Shown: in pieces, positions 43,641 through 56,680 of the stretch
How the letters are laid out: every line of letters begins with the position of its first letter
How positions within the stretch are numbered: the first letter of the stretch is position 1
From: Artemia franciscana
Lineage: Eukaryota; Arthropoda; Branchiopoda; Anostraca; Artemiidae
Reading direction: 5' to 3'
DNA length: 64,000 bases
Assembly (NCBI RefSeq): GCF_032884065.1
Contig: NC_088866.1
Span: forward strand, 53,700,068-53,764,067
Program-made: the position numbers and the translations under genes
Notes under the pieces: model-generated
What the model was told of the DNA's origin: nothing
The model's input: the letters and a program-made list of their open reading frames with translations, nothing else
Database searches by the model: none

Positions 43641-46130
43641 ATTCTTGGACGACCTGTTTTTGTTTGACCCTTGTTGGATGACCGAAAGGACAATATTTGG
43701 CATTCTGCCATCTGCGAAAAGTATCCCAGCCATCTTAATCTTTCTCTCAGTACAGCTCAAGAAAGCAGGACAGTGCAACATTTTTTTATGTTGCGGAGAG
43801 GTCATTTTGACAACATTCATCTCTAGTTGCTCCTGGATATTTGTACCCTCCCGACAACATGGGTTCACCTAGTGTCTTTTTATGTAGTTTAACATCTTCA
43901 ATCTTTCCTGAAATTTTAGATTTATTACACCCAGCCTTTTTGGACGCCGAGAGCCTAACCCAACCAACTTTTCATAAGTAAAAAGTAAGACTCAAAAATC
44001 CTTAGAACAAGGGTTGTAAATTGAGCTATTTGTTCATGTTTAAACAAATTTGTTTGAGAAACAAACAGTTCAGAATATACATTTGACATCGTTTTTTTTT
44101 ATGTATTTCTGTTTGTTGTATCATTTCTTTCAGTAGAAACTCCAAAAGAAACTTGCGCAATACCTCGGAAAATACAAAAATTTTGGCAAAATTTATGACT
44201 TAGCTTGTAAAACGTTATTCGGAAGCTCTCCTTTTAAACTATGAAAAATAAGTTTTGTACAAAAATTGTGAAGCCCATAAAATTCAACAAACAAAAAAAC
44301 TTAAAAAGTTGCTTGTGAAACCTGTATGTTTTGTAAATTTCCTTGAGATGTATTTATTTTATTTTCGAGTTAGATCAAAAGTTTAGTTATATTCTTCAGG
44401 GATTGTTAGTATTTTCCAGAAGGCCTAGATGTAAAAATGCAGTTAAATACTCTTGTAACAACTTAAATAGTTACAATTTTCCCCAACGATTTTGGTTAAC
44501 TTATAAGAGTGGGAACTGGTGCTAATGCCGACAAAAAAGTTTAAATGCCATCTAGCGTTTGGCGGCACTAATTAATTTAATTAGTGCATTTGAACAATTG
44601 GGATAATAATAAGGAGTTTTAATCATAAAATGACATATTCAAAGCCGCATCGGTTCTTCGAACAACTTGTCAAATTAGGCAGAAATATGCCTTACGAAAT
44701 AAGAAATTTCGTAGGGTAATACCACTTTTCCATTAGTGTCAAACCGTGAAAAATAATAATGAAAACTAATCACCTAAATATTCACCCTACCCACCATAAC
44801 TTGAAGAAACTTATTTCCTGATCGAAAAATGGTTATAAAATGGTCGCCAAATCCTAGATGGTGTTGATAGTTTTTTTGTCGATACAAGCGCCAGCTCCCG
44901 CTTTTATAAGTTACCCATACTTTTTTTTATTTTCTCCTTAAATCTGATGCACAAAGACTTCTTTGCTTATGATTTTGAACTAGCTTTTGCTTCAGCGTTT
45001 TTAATTTTGATGTAACAGACTATATATCCTCATAAGTTCTGTACACAGTTACGGACTAATGAAAGTTCTGATTTCATTACTGACTCGTTCTACAAAATTG
45101 CATGTAACACCACTGTGCATGCTTTGGGTTGCAACAGCCAAAAATTGAGTAAAAAATAAAATTTCAAAACTATAAAAAAAATACAAAAATTTCAAATAAA
45201 TATACTACCTGAAAACTGTGAGTAACCGCAAAATATGATTGTATGTTTAGGTTCAGCGTAAAATTAATTATAAGAAAACCAAAGGAAAGAGAGGAGAATA
45301 GGTAAAAACCATGGAAAAAATGTCTGCCGCCCCATTGTTGGCTGCCTGCCAATAGATTTTCACCCTTAATAAGGAAAATATATGTTCTAATTTGTGACTG
45401 AATAACCCCTAACCAGTTTTCCACAAACATTTTTTCTATATGATTTGGATAGAGCAAAAAAAAAATCAAACTTTTTATAGTAATGACTGATAAGTAAATA
45501 ACGATCCTTATCAATAACGAAAGTATAAGCCTGACTATTGATAACATTCAGTCAAGGAATCAGCTTTTTATGGTGATCCTAAATATTTATTTGTTTATTA
45601 GTAACGAGTGCCGTTATTAGTTCACAAGAAAGTTCGTATAATTATAGAAAACGCAAGGGACAACTTAGTAAGGGGAAATTTTGGTAAAAATATACCGTCA
45701 ATTTTTGCTTGCATTGCAGGAGCACCCATGAGCTGATATATGAAGCCACTATAATCTGAAATGTGTCTCCTGAACGGAATGCTGGAAATATTTGTATTTT
45801 CCCTCTGAATGGATACGTTTATTTGTTTTTTATTATCATTTTTTTTCCAGGAGTGATTGTATTGATCAAGTTGTCATTTTGAAAAAGATTTAATTTTTTA
45901 CATTTATGAAGCATAAAGGCGTCAAATATATTGGTTTTTGGTATTCAAAATTATATTAAAAATATCTAATTAAACAATTTTGTTTTGTTTTCTTAATTTT
46001 AGTTTCAATATTTTACTTTTAACGAACTACTTTGATAATGCGTTACTTTTTATAAACAATTGAGTATAAAGGCATTAAATATTTTTGTGTTTGATAACCA
46101 AATTCGAAACTGTCGATATCAAACAGTTTG
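43640..46130. other. Intergenic, no gene recognised
   Basis: A 125-codon frame on the minus strand (45547-45170) is hydrophobic and AT-driven. I see no homology and treat it as chance. AATTAATTTAATTAGTGC near 44570 is a short palindrome. Confidence 0.5.
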
Positions 46131-47310
46131 TGATAACGAACTGTAGTAAGGAGTGACCCGGCTCAATTGTAACCAAAACTCTAAAAAAAACGGAATTTCG
46201 ATACCAATAGCTACATCAAACGAATTGCATTTTAATGCTGAAATTAAACGTATAAGTTTCATCAAGATTAGTCTTACCCATCAAAAGTTACGAGCCTGAA
46301 AAAATGTGCCTCATTTTAGAAAATAGGGAGGAACATCCCCTAAAAGTCATTGAATCTTAACGACAATCACATGATCAGATTCAGCGTATCAGAAAACCCT
46401 AGTATAGAAGTTTCAAGCTTCATCTACAAAAAATGTGGAATTTGGTGTTTTTTTGCCAGAAGGCAGATCACAGATGCATGTTTATTTGTTTTTGTTTTTT
46501 TTTTCCCAAGGGTGATCGTATCAAGGTGATCGGGTGATCACCTCGGGTGATCAAGGGTAATCGTGGTCCTAGAATGTTGCGAGCGGGCTCATTCTAATGG
46601 AAATGAAAAAGTCTAGTGCCCTTTTTAAGGGACCAAATAAATTGGAGGACACCTAGGCCTCCTCCCACGCTAACTATTTTCACAAAGTCACCGGATCAAA
46701 ACTCTGAGATAGCCATTTTATTCAGTATGGTTGTAAAACCTTATAACCATGTCTTGGGGACGACTTACTCCCCCACAGTCCCCGTGGGAGGGGCTACAAG
46801 TTTCAAACTTTGACCAGTGCTTACATATATAGTAGTAGTTATTGGGAAGTGTACAGATGTTTTCAGGGGGATTTCTTGGTTAGGGGGAGGGGTTGTGAAG
46901 AGGGGGATATGTTGGGATAACTTTCCATGGAGGAATTTATCTTTGGGGAAGAAAATTTCAATAAACGGAGCGCAGGATTTTCTAGCATTATTTAAAAAAA
47001 AAACAATGAAAAAATAAACCTGAAAAGTTTTTTCAACTGAAAGTAAGGAGCAGCATCAAAACTTAAAACAAACAGAAATTTTTACGTATACGAAAGCGAT
47101 TTTCACGTTCCTCCTAACACCTCGCTCTTCAGGCTACAGTTTTTGGCATTTAAAAAAAAGTTACTTATTGTTCTAATTAAACAACCCTTGTGTTTCAGGA
47201 GTTGTTTGTAAAGAATTGGGGCAAAATTTAAGCTTCACTGTTAAGAGCGGGACGCTAAAGAAGGGGCAACCCGCCTCATATACATAGTAATTTTGTTCGT
47301 TTAAGCTTTA
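46130..47310. repeat. Dispersed repeat, copy 2 (copy 1 at 1760-2640)
   Basis: This is the fuller copy, beginning GTAAGGAGTGACCCGGCTCA. It carries CCCTAAAAGTCATTGAATCTTAA and then the boxes listed for copy 1 in the same order, ending with AAGTAAGGAGCAGC and the AACAGAAATTTTTACG tail. Near 46510-46555 it has extra GGTGATC copies that copy 1 lacks. Confidence 0.75.
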
Positions 47311-48530
47311 ATGTTTAATGTTAAAGCTTAATTTCTGACCGCCAGAGTACCTGGGTCCATCTCCACGAAAAAATCCTCGTCCCCAAAGAAATATCCTCTG
47401 GGCAATTCAATCCAGATGAAAATTTACCTTAGGCAATTACCCTCTTCGCCTAAAATTGAATCGGTAAAGAGAAAGCAAGAAATATAGAGAAATTTTGTTG
47501 TTGTTGTTGTTGTTTGGGGATTGACGCGTTCGACCAATAGGTCATATGCGTTCGTATCACTCAGTTGTTCTGTGCCTTCTATAATCATTAGCTTGCTTGG
47601 GTGTCACTTCAGACAGTATTCACTGAGCCAGAACAGTATCGCTTGACTTGCTAATGGAGGGGGGTTATTTGCCTGCAGCAACTGCCTGCGTTGAAAAACG
47701 GGAGTCAAAATACTGCAACTATGCATTGTCAAACAGCAATTAAAATACATGTACAACACAATAATAAAAAGTAATACAATTTTTACACATTATAACCAAT
47801 ATCAATACAACCAAATGCCGATAAAATATGTCTAAAATGATAAATAGGGCAATTCTAAAGAGAAATTTTGTATAGAAATTATGAGCATCTCTACTTCTTC
47901 TCTAAACTATTATAAGGCGTTTGAAAAAGTTTAACCCTGAAAATTTGCTTCTCCATGGAAGATTCTTCCAGTGCAAAATCTTCCGAGTTTTGGTCCCAGT
48001 CACATGGCCGTTATAAAATCAAAACGTAGTATCTATGCAGGCAGGATGATCTTTGAGCATTTCTACTTCTTCTCTAAACTATTATAAGGCGTAGGAAATT
48101 TCATAAAGACAAGAATACATCTGTTATAATCTACAGAAGCAATAAATCTTTCTGTAATTTCGGTTTGAGTTTGATTTTCTCTTAAGATTAAATGCAAAAT
48201 AGTTACATATATTATTGATGAAATAAATTATCCCTTTACCAGGAATCCTTGTCGTTTAAAATTTACTCATTTTTGTTTTAAAAAAACAGCACTTTAATTG
48301 CTGTTTTCATTTGAGAGTTTTTTCCTAAAAGCACTTAAAATTAAATTATTCCTACTGAAAAATTTCCTGAAATTTATTCTAACTGATATTTAAATATAAA
48401 CATACACCACTAATATAATTACACACCACTGATATTTTTGTATTTACGTATAGAAAATACAAAAATATTTTTTTGTGATATTTTTTACTTAAAAAAAACA
48501 AAACAAAACGAATGGCATTCAGGCGAGCCC
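47310..48530. other. Intergenic; one short direct repeat and a (GTT)n tract
   Basis: TACTTCTTCTCTAAACTATT plus the following TATAAGGCGT occurs at about 47890 and 48064, period about 173. (TTG)7 lies near 47498-47513. No gene seen. Confidence 0.7.
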
Positions 48531-48780
48531 TCCAGAGGGTGCCAAGGGAATTGTTAAACTAAATCCACATCAAAACATGTGCATACGGGTTGTCAAAAAG
48601 GTCTAACTCAGGAATGAGTGAGTATATTAATTTTGAACTTTCAGGAACTGACAAGGGATATGATCAATTGACCAAAAGGCAATATTTACAAACCTCTACT
48701 TCAACTAATACTACCACTGAGACTACTGCTTCTGCAGCGAGAACTACCCAGGCTGAGAATTTTGAAATGAACATCTGAGG
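48530..48780. repeat. Single monomer of the 4.57-6.5 kb tandem family
   Basis: It carries GTTAAACTAAATC, GGTTGTCAAAAAGGTCTAAC, GAGTATATTAA, GACCAAAAGGCAATAT and a CTACTACT-like tract, in the array's order. Confidence 0.7.
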
Positions 48781-49610
48781 AAATGTCGAGGGGAAAGTTT
48801 TTGAAATGGCTCGCCTTATCAAGATCTAACTTCCGGGGCATCTTAAGGGGGACTTTTATTTTTTTTACGGCATCCTTCAGCTGATTTGCGAAATAAAAAA
48901 GAAAGATGTGCAAAACAGGGTAAACTAGATAAACTAAGGTGTATACAGGATAATCTAAGATGTCCAAGACAAGGATAGTAATATTTTTATAGATGACACT
49001 CACATACTTTTTTTTTTATCGACGATTCATAAAAGAAATTTATTAAATTTTCGATAAAAAAAAGTTAAAAATAACCACTTATAAGAAGGTACTAGTACAG
49101 GAGATATTACGATTGAACATGGGGTAGTGGTATAAGGATTTGTAGCCTTTATTTGGTTTGACATATTACGAGTAGTAGTATTCAAGTAAATTGTTTAGGT
49201 ATCCTATTATTATGGGCTAACATCATCACTCTTTAGGCCTAGAAGACCCCCTACACACCCTAATAATCAAATATGTGACTAGGCTATAGCATACAATAAG
49301 TTGCACATATTCAGTAAGTTACATATTGTATGTTTTCTGTTACATTGCCAAGTCAGTTGAAGAGCAATGGGGAAAAGAGCAATGTAACCTGTAAAATATT
49401 CTAGTAAATTCCAGTTTAGCTACTTTTCACTATCTTAGAAAAGGGCTAGGTTAGGAAAATTGAAACTTTCAGTAATGATTCTAGGGTCCAAAGCACACTC
49501 TGGGAGTGTAGGCTTTCTATTGCTGAGCTTCCATGTTAACCCTCTTCTAAATTTCCTTTCTTGACAGGTCTATTAACTATTGAAATTTTGACAATAAAAA
49601 TGTGTTATAA

Positions 49611-50165
49611 TTCTAGTTAATTGACTTCTTGATATCTCAGAAAGGGTTTAGGTTAGGAAAATGAATCTACAGACTGAAGTATGTCCCTCTAGAGGGCCCT
49701 GACCTTTGATGACCTTTAAAATGTTTGTGTTATAAAAGTGAAACTTTGCAAAATAGATCTTCTGCTTAATTGAAGTACAACTAAATTGCTTTCAGCTTCA
49801 TAATTTTGCTCAATTCCATTTTATAAGGTTTTAAAGATACTCAAATTCATTTTCTAAATTTTGAAAAAAAGATATGACCCAAAATTCTACTCAAATAATA
49901 GGAATTGTATTTTCAGACTAAAGGCAGAGAAAAAGCAACTTTTAACTGAAAATTAAGGTAAAATGCTGTTTTGTCAAAATTCCAATAGGTAATAGACCTG
50001 TCATGTAGGCAAATTTCAGGGACCTCTAGAGAGAGAAGGAGTAGAGGTGGGTACTTTAAAATACCTTACCAGGACATACTTTAGCCTGTAGACCCATCCC
50101 TGAAAGTTTCATTTTCCTAACCTAAACCCTTTCCATGATAGCAAGAAGTCAATTAACTAGAATTT
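49611..50165. mobile_element. Foldback/MITE-like element with ~80-bp inverted arms
   Basis: The left arm (49611-49690, TCTAGTTAATTGACTTCTTG ... GGTTTAGGTTAGGAAAATGA) is the reverse complement of the right arm (50084-50165), apart from a small insertion. A related left-arm-like piece lies at 49420-49500. A right-arm-like direct copy lies at 52133-52290, so the family flanks the LINE remnant at 50.8-52.0 kb. Confidence 0.7.
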
Positions 50166-50828
50166 TACCTAAATGTTATGTTATCAGTTTCTTCTTCTCT
50201 TGTTTTATTTCTGAAAGTGCAATTCCTATTAGGGTAAAATTATAGCAGTTCATATAACTGGCTTTCCTATAAAGTGATTATACTATTTGAAGCCTTTTTT
50301 AATGTTTCTTACAAATATGATAATTGCTTTTACCACAATATTTAAATTTAAGCTCTTAAAAATGATGAATTTTCAATTAAAGTACAAGTTATCCATTGTT
50401 TCTGACAAAATAATACTATATTTTCTCTATGCTATTTTTGACATAATAATACTACATTTTCTCAGTACTAAATTTATTTATAATAAGGTTAGGTTAAAAA
50501 GTGCTTAAATTTGAAATGAAGATAGAAGCAATTATTATATTCATAAAGAGCATAAAAAAGGCATCAAGTGATATGTTCACTTTATGGGTAAGCCAGTTAT
50601 ATGAACTGCTGTAATTTTACTCCTATTAGGCTATTTGAATAGAATTGCCATATCAATTTTTTTTCTAAATTTAGTAAAGTATTTGCAGACCTTTGATACC
50701 CCATAAATTAGAATTTAGCAAAACTGTGAAGATGAAAAGAGTTTTTTGTACTTTATCATAGTAGAAGAAAACTGTACAGCCATAATCAGCAATATAAGGC
50801 TGATGTTGTTTTCACCAAACACTTCCTC

Positions 50829-52030
50829 TTGTGTAACTATTTAATTGACACTGAAGTTTTTAATGCACAGCAGCTTAGGCCAAAGAACTCAATCACAATT
50901 ACTCTAGCAGGATCAGCACCAAATGTCCCAGTATTGTTCACTGTGAATAACCCTTCAATTGGATTTAAAATAGCCAAACAGTCTTTTGAAAGGCATATAC
51001 TTAAAGATGCAGTACAGTTCTGTAAAGACAATTTGAAAGAGGATAGAGAAAGCATAGAAATTGTCTAAAAAACTTGGAGCCAATAGAGTAGTGATTTTCC
51101 ATCTTCTTTTTATAGTGTATTTAGTAAGCATAGTTTATCTTCTGAAAGTAAGTACTGTTCATCTGTGATTGCTGTTGATGTAAATAATGGAATGCAAAGT
51201 GATTCAGTACCTAGTTCAGAATCAGCAATATTTGTCACTGCTGAATCTCTTTCAAGTAGTAATAATGTTTCATCCCTTCTGTTTCAGTTGATGTGTACTG
51301 ACCACATTGTCTCAGAACCAAGTGGAGTAGATAAGGATGAAAAAGATTATATAGAAAAATGCAAGGAGTTTCTATTACTAGTAGCCAATGTAGATCAGTT
51401 AAAAAATAAAATTAAGCAATTAAAAAGCCTTGTAACAAATAAGGGATATGGTTTGGTAATGTTAACAAAGATGAGTCCCAAGAATAGCAATTCTCAATTG
51501 GAGAATAGTTATATCTATATTCCAGGTAATGCCAAACTTGAGTTAAAGTAATTGCAGAAGGGATCTATTGGTAATAGTTATAACAGAATATAATGTTAAC
51601 ATGGTTGATAGTCCCCCTATTAGTGTTTATATTGAATTTGTCTGCTTTTATTTAAAGGTTCCACTTGACCTGATATTACAAGAATTGCTTGTATCTGTAG
51701 AAGCCCTTCAGCTCCATCGAAAAATTGTTGCAAAACAACCCATAGTAGATTATTTTTGAACAATTACTGAGTATAATAAAGGTAATTTGGTAATAGCTAT
51801 GGACTCTAATTTCCTACAAATATCATGGAAAGATGGATTGGTTATCATGAAGATGATGCTACACAACAACCATTTCTTGATTGTATACATGACCTCCCCC
51901 TATGTCAAGCTGTTGATAAACCAACAAGATACAGAATCTTCCAGAACCCAACCATTTCAAATCCATCCCACAGTGGGATGCATTTGATGTTCAATCATTT
52001 ACATAATCAAGTATGGGGCAATTAACAGAT
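50829..52030 (+). pseudogene. Decayed LINE: possible ORF1 remnant and endonuclease domain
   Basis: 50829-51068 holds a 79-codon frame (LAGSAPNVPVLFTVNN, FKIAKQSFERHILKDAVQFC), tentatively ORF1. From 51165 the frames drift, but 51660-52030 gives recognisable endonuclease pieces: LLVSVEALQLHRKIVA, DSNFLQISWKDG (the GDFN-type box, degraded), then after a frameshift DDATQQPFLDCIHDL, LCQAVDKPTRYR and NHLHNQVWG. That series is typical of CR1/L2-like LINE endonucleases. No RT follows. Confidence 0.6.
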
Positions 52031-52299
52031 CAAGATGGATCTTAATTTGTTCTGAAGTACAAATAAAGGTAAAGCAGAAAATCTGTTTTGCAAGGATTCA
52101 CATTCATAAAAAAATATTTTTAAAGGTCATCAAAGGTTACTACCCTTTAGAGAGAGAAAAAGTAGAGATAGGTACTTCAAAATACCTTCCCAGGACATAA
52201 TTTAGTCTGTAAACATATCCCTGAAAGTTTCCTTTACCTAACTTAACCCTTTCCCAAGATTGGAAAAAGTAGCTAAACTAGCATTCTACCAATATTCTT

Positions 52300-55187
52300 T
52301 TCTCCCAGTTTACGCTTAAAAATTCTGAAAACAACTTTAAAAATTCTAAGATATTTATCATTTCTGAAACACCTTTATTTACACCTTCAGTGTAGCATTC
52401 TAAATGACCAAATATTTCATTTACTTTGGTTGTTGTGCAGGCACCCATCTCTTCCCTATGTACTAGGACTTAGGCTCAAAAAAGACAATTGTCAGTAATT
52501 TATGGTTTTCTTTAGCTGATATGGCAAAGAATTCCACTTTGTTCAACTTTTTTTTCATCCTTGACTAGTTCACAGAGACAATCTGGTTGGCCAAATCTCA
52601 TTAGTACTAGTTTTTTATTGCATTCATTATGCTGTTTCCAGAGAAAAACTAAAGTACAATTAATAATCAACTGATGCTTAACTATGGCTAACATGGCTCT
52701 CAAATATGGCTAACATGGCTCTCAAAATTCAATTCAACACTGCAGTTCAAATAGTGTTTCTTCAAATAGTGTTTAGTAATAGTGTTTCAAATAGTGTTTA
52801 GTGTGTATCTTCTATAATCATTAAATCATGATTGTATATCCAGAAATTATTCATTCTAACATTATTCATTTCACTGATAAATTATCACATAGGGATGTAC
52901 TTACAAAATATCTGAGGTCAGAGTCCAAAACAAATTGAATTATAAGTAAGTCTAGGTTACCAAATATTGCTTATAGCCAAGTACACAAAATGGTTGGTCA
53001 AGAAGCTTATTACTTTAATTAGTCCAGAAATATCCAATTTAAGCAAGATGCTCAGATACCAATATTTGAAAAGAACATTTTTTCCACCATGTCATCCCTT
53101 AAGCCATTTTTAATGGATTTTTTGGAGATCTTGAACAAAGCAGCTGTTCTTCAGAAGAATTGAGCTTTTAGGATCCACAATGAAGATCATTAAAGTATTA
53201 AACAAGGAAAATCAAGATAAACAATTGTCATATGACAAAGCAAAGAAAGGAGTAATCACACAAATTATGAGCTGGTGTGTGTGTGCAGGGGGAAGGGGGG
53301 AGTGTTTAGGGATCAATCTTCTTACCCAAAGTCATTTGCTGTTTTCCCAAGAAAAGACTGCTCAGATAGCCACTAGACAAGCCAACTTAACATTAGGGTA
53401 TGCTTTACCAGATATATTCACAGGAATTTATTTTGCAGGAGATGTATGTTTTTTACTGCCCACTTTAAAGATAGAAATCCCAAGTGGAGTAATATAAAAA
53501 CAGAATAAAAGTACAAGAAAAATACTTCAGGTGAACACTAATAAAGAAAAATATCACAAAAATATGGTACTTTATCCTTATCATGGAATTACCTTTCCAA
53601 GGAGTTCAAGTATAACTCAAGCTTTAAAAAATAATAAAAACAAGAGTGGAGTGTATTTTTTTTATCAAATAGCTGAGACCAAAAAGGAGAAAGAGTAAGA
53701 ACATGAGTATGAGGCATAACAATGGAATAATACATTTGTGTGCAAATTTGACAATTCCAAGAAATCTTAGAAGATATAAGCATCCCATCTGCCTTATGAA
53801 ATTTACTAGAAAAATCATAAAAAAACAAACAAATGTTGATTTTACATCACAAACAATAGGCAGACTAAGGCACACTAAACTTGAAGCTATTTTAACTGTA
53901 GGATTACCAAATTTCATATTGGGAATTGGGTATTGCTCTCATGGTGAAAAAAAATAACCTCCAGTGTTTTCATTAAACACTAGTATATCCATATATGTTT
54001 TCCTAAGGGCTGTGAAATTCTCTTCCATTGCATTAAAACACGAATTTAAGTTAAATATATCATGTGTATAACTCAATATCAACCCATAGATCCATAAACC
54101 TTGTCCTTATTACTCTCTGGCCCACTTTTATTATATAAAGGTTAGAAAAAGTGGGGCAAATTAACAACAATTTTAGTCCAAATTTTTAGTCTTATCAAAT
54201 CTAAGGTGTTTTTATATTAAGTCATATTAAATAGGATGTTTATTTTAGGAAAGACAGTAATAAAAATAAGCACTTACAAAAATAAGGACAAATTTACTTT
54301 TTATGGAAAATAAAAATCTCTTTTCAGTTTTAAATCATGCAATCATTTTGTATGGCTAATTTGGTCTTAGGAGAGGATGCATTTTGTATGGGAGGCTTCA
54401 CCAGATTGGACATGTTATAAGGATTTATTGGACAATTCAATAAAAATTATTGGGTGAAACCCTGTGTGTGCACCTACATGCAGTCTCAGTCTCAACTTTT
54501 CTGGGACATTAGTGTTTTCCATGAGAATAAAAGGAAGAAAAGAACCTTAGAAACTATGATATTTTTGTTTTTTCCTGTATGAAATTACAAATATTTGAAT
54601 GGAACTATCATACAAACAACAGGAAATCAGATCTTTGTATATTTTCTAGATTTGTTTCTACATTTAGAAATAAAGCAATAATTATTGATCATGTACCAAA
54701 TTATCCTAATCTGTAATACTTATGATTGTTAGTTCCAGAACACGCATGTCAATTTTGGCAAGTAAAATCAATGGGCATTCAAAATTGATTTCTATTTAAG
54801 CTGTGAATGTGCAATTGATGTTAAACTATTTGGATTTAACATTACATAATAATAAAACAAGCTTTGGCTGGGGACAAACTTTATTTCCCATCAATTACAC
54901 TTATGTTTTTTTATTGTTATTGTTGTACTTTATTTCTCACTATTAAACTATTATCTTCTTGTTCTTGCAGCAGGACCAGGTTTTTTTGCTTCACATAGTA
55001 TCTGAAATTCAAAAGTTGTTTGGGAATTTTTTTTAACTGTAAGCTCCCAACCTCTGTATTCTGACAACGCTGTATTCTGAAACCAATTTTAGTTCTCTCC
55101 ATAAAAAGGTCTATATATATAGGCTACTGCAATGGTTTATCAGGTATATGTGCTACTGACAAATTGTAAAATCTTTTTTACTTTCAG
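52300..55187. other. Intergenic upstream of PDE6D, no gene recognised
   Basis: Small local duplications are present: ATGGCTAACATGGCTCTCAA twice at about 52684-52725, and CAAATAGTGTTT several times at 52747-52800. The PDE6D promoter and any 5' non-coding exon should be here, but I cannot place them. Confidence 0.5.
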
Positions 55188-55208
55188 GTACCAGAGATTG
55201 TTAATTGT

Positions 55209-55262
55209 ATGATTGTTTCTTGCAAAGAAGTAAAAGGGTTAGGAGAAGAAGTAATAGAATAA
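55209..55262 (+). promoter_or_regulatory. Upstream ORF overlapping the PDE6D start codon
   Basis: A 17-codon frame begins with ATG at 55209, in poor context (T at -3), and ends in TAA whose last A is the first base of the PDE6D ATG (TAATG). It lies after a possible acceptor (CTTTCAG, ending 55187), so it could be in the 5' UTR exon. Whether it is transcribed is inference. Confidence 0.3.
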
Positions 55263-55365
55263 TGAATAAAACTGAAGCTGAAAGCGTATCTGAAATTGCA
55301 CAACAATTTGGAAGCTCTGATGCTGTATTGTCAAAGGCTGAGAGTATTTTAAGTGGTTTCAGGAT
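55262..55365 (+). CDS. PDE6D: PDE6D (PrBP/delta) first coding exon
   Basis: ATG at 55262 has A at -3. The same frame has TAA at 55202-55204 and no earlier ATG, so this start is well supported. The exon encodes 34 residues plus two bases, ending at donor GTATGT. It ends in KAESILSGFR, matching the REILRGFK end of the first part of human PDE6D (from memory). The N-terminus is about 18 residues longer than the human one and is Ser/Glu-rich, with no recognisable motif. The split codon (AT|A) joins exon 62469. The protein is a soluble beta-sandwich that carries prenylated proteins and releases them on binding ARL2/ARL3-GTP. Confidence 0.9.
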
Positions 55366-56680
55366 GTATGTTGCTTTATTTTCTAGTTTATTTTTCATTT
55401 GTTGCTGGATGGAATCTTTTGTTGTTAAGTAATTTCCCTGAATTTTTTCCTTGAAATGCAAATTGGGCAAGGCTATGTGTCATACAGAGCTGTATCTAGG
55501 GGAGAGGCCTGAAGAAGGCAAGTACCCTGGGGGGCACACTAGAGGAGAGGTGGTAGGACAAACTGAAGAATAAAATTAAAAAAAATTGTTTAAGTTTATG
55601 GTTTTTTTTTGTATTTTCTACAATGTTGTTGTAAAAGAAGATAGGATTTTACCATGAAAAGTTCAAATAAGAGCTGTATTTGTGACATACCATCCCATTT
55701 CTGCGAAATGCTCATTGAAACATTCTTTGGAAAGTCCATAAAAATTGTTCTGATTTGACCTTTTCATGGTAAAATGCCACTTTTTATGCAGTTGAACAAA
55801 GATTGTAATATTTACAGTATTGACTGTGTATTAGGGGACAGGGAAATATTTATTCGACCCCCTCCACACCACCCTGCTAAGAAAACACCTAGATCCATTT
55901 ATGAGATCATGTAACAATTGGATAAGTTTCTTCCTAATAATTACTTGTTGTATATGTGGATTTTTAAGCTGATCATATTATTTTAATAATCAGCAATATT
56001 TTTAGTGGGAATCAAAATGATTGGTAAAAATAACTCATCATACTTTGGTGTGTCACATATATTTTGTAACAATCACCTCCAATTAGTCTCCTAGCTACCA
56101 TATTTTATTTCATTTGGTGTAAAGAGCTGTACAATTTGTTTTGTCATCAAGTATAGCTGCTTAGAATTTTATTTAGTTGATTGTGTTTCAAAGTTTCACT
56201 GTATTCCTAATGCAGCTTTTTATGATGAAGTAAAAAATTAAATACTAAAAAATAGTTTTCCTTGTGCTCTATTCAAGTGCATGTTTACAACCTAAATTCA
56301 CAAATACATGCTTGTGTAAAGAGAGGGGCGAAGCAAGTCCGCTAAAATTGGCTCTAAGGATCCTGTATCTTCTAGAAAAATTGAAGAATAGACACTTTAT
56401 TATTTCAGACCCCTCCCTCCAATCAGAAAGTTCTCAATTACTTCTCTTCTCTATTTTTTTTACCATTATTCTATCTATGTTTTGGTTTGAACCTGTTTAT
56501 TATCTTTATTACTAGTTTTCAATGTTTTTCTTTTATGTAATGAGGAACTTACACCATGATTGTTTTGGCCTTAAAAATGCACTTTTTAAGCTTTACGTCT
56601 TCCACCCCCTCCAATATATCTTTAACATATATTATCATAAAAATCAGAATTTGATGTCAATAGATATATGAAAAGAATCG
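55366..56680 (+). other. PDE6D intron 1, first part, nothing recognised
   Basis: AT-rich. TTACCATGAAAAGTTCAAATAAGAGC near 55650 and TTTTCATGGTAAAATGCC near 55762 form an inverted pair (GGTAAAATGCCAC / ATTTTACCATG), a weak foldback. Confidence 0.45.

Noticed and set aside
45170-45547. 125-codon hydrophobic frame on the minus strand, resembling a membrane protein
   Set aside because: Its composition is what AT-rich DNA gives by chance (Phe, Ile, Leu, Tyr), with no recognisable family and no splice context.
53180-53497. 105-codon frame upstream of PDE6D
   Set aside because: No homology, no splice or promoter context, and low-complexity pieces inside.
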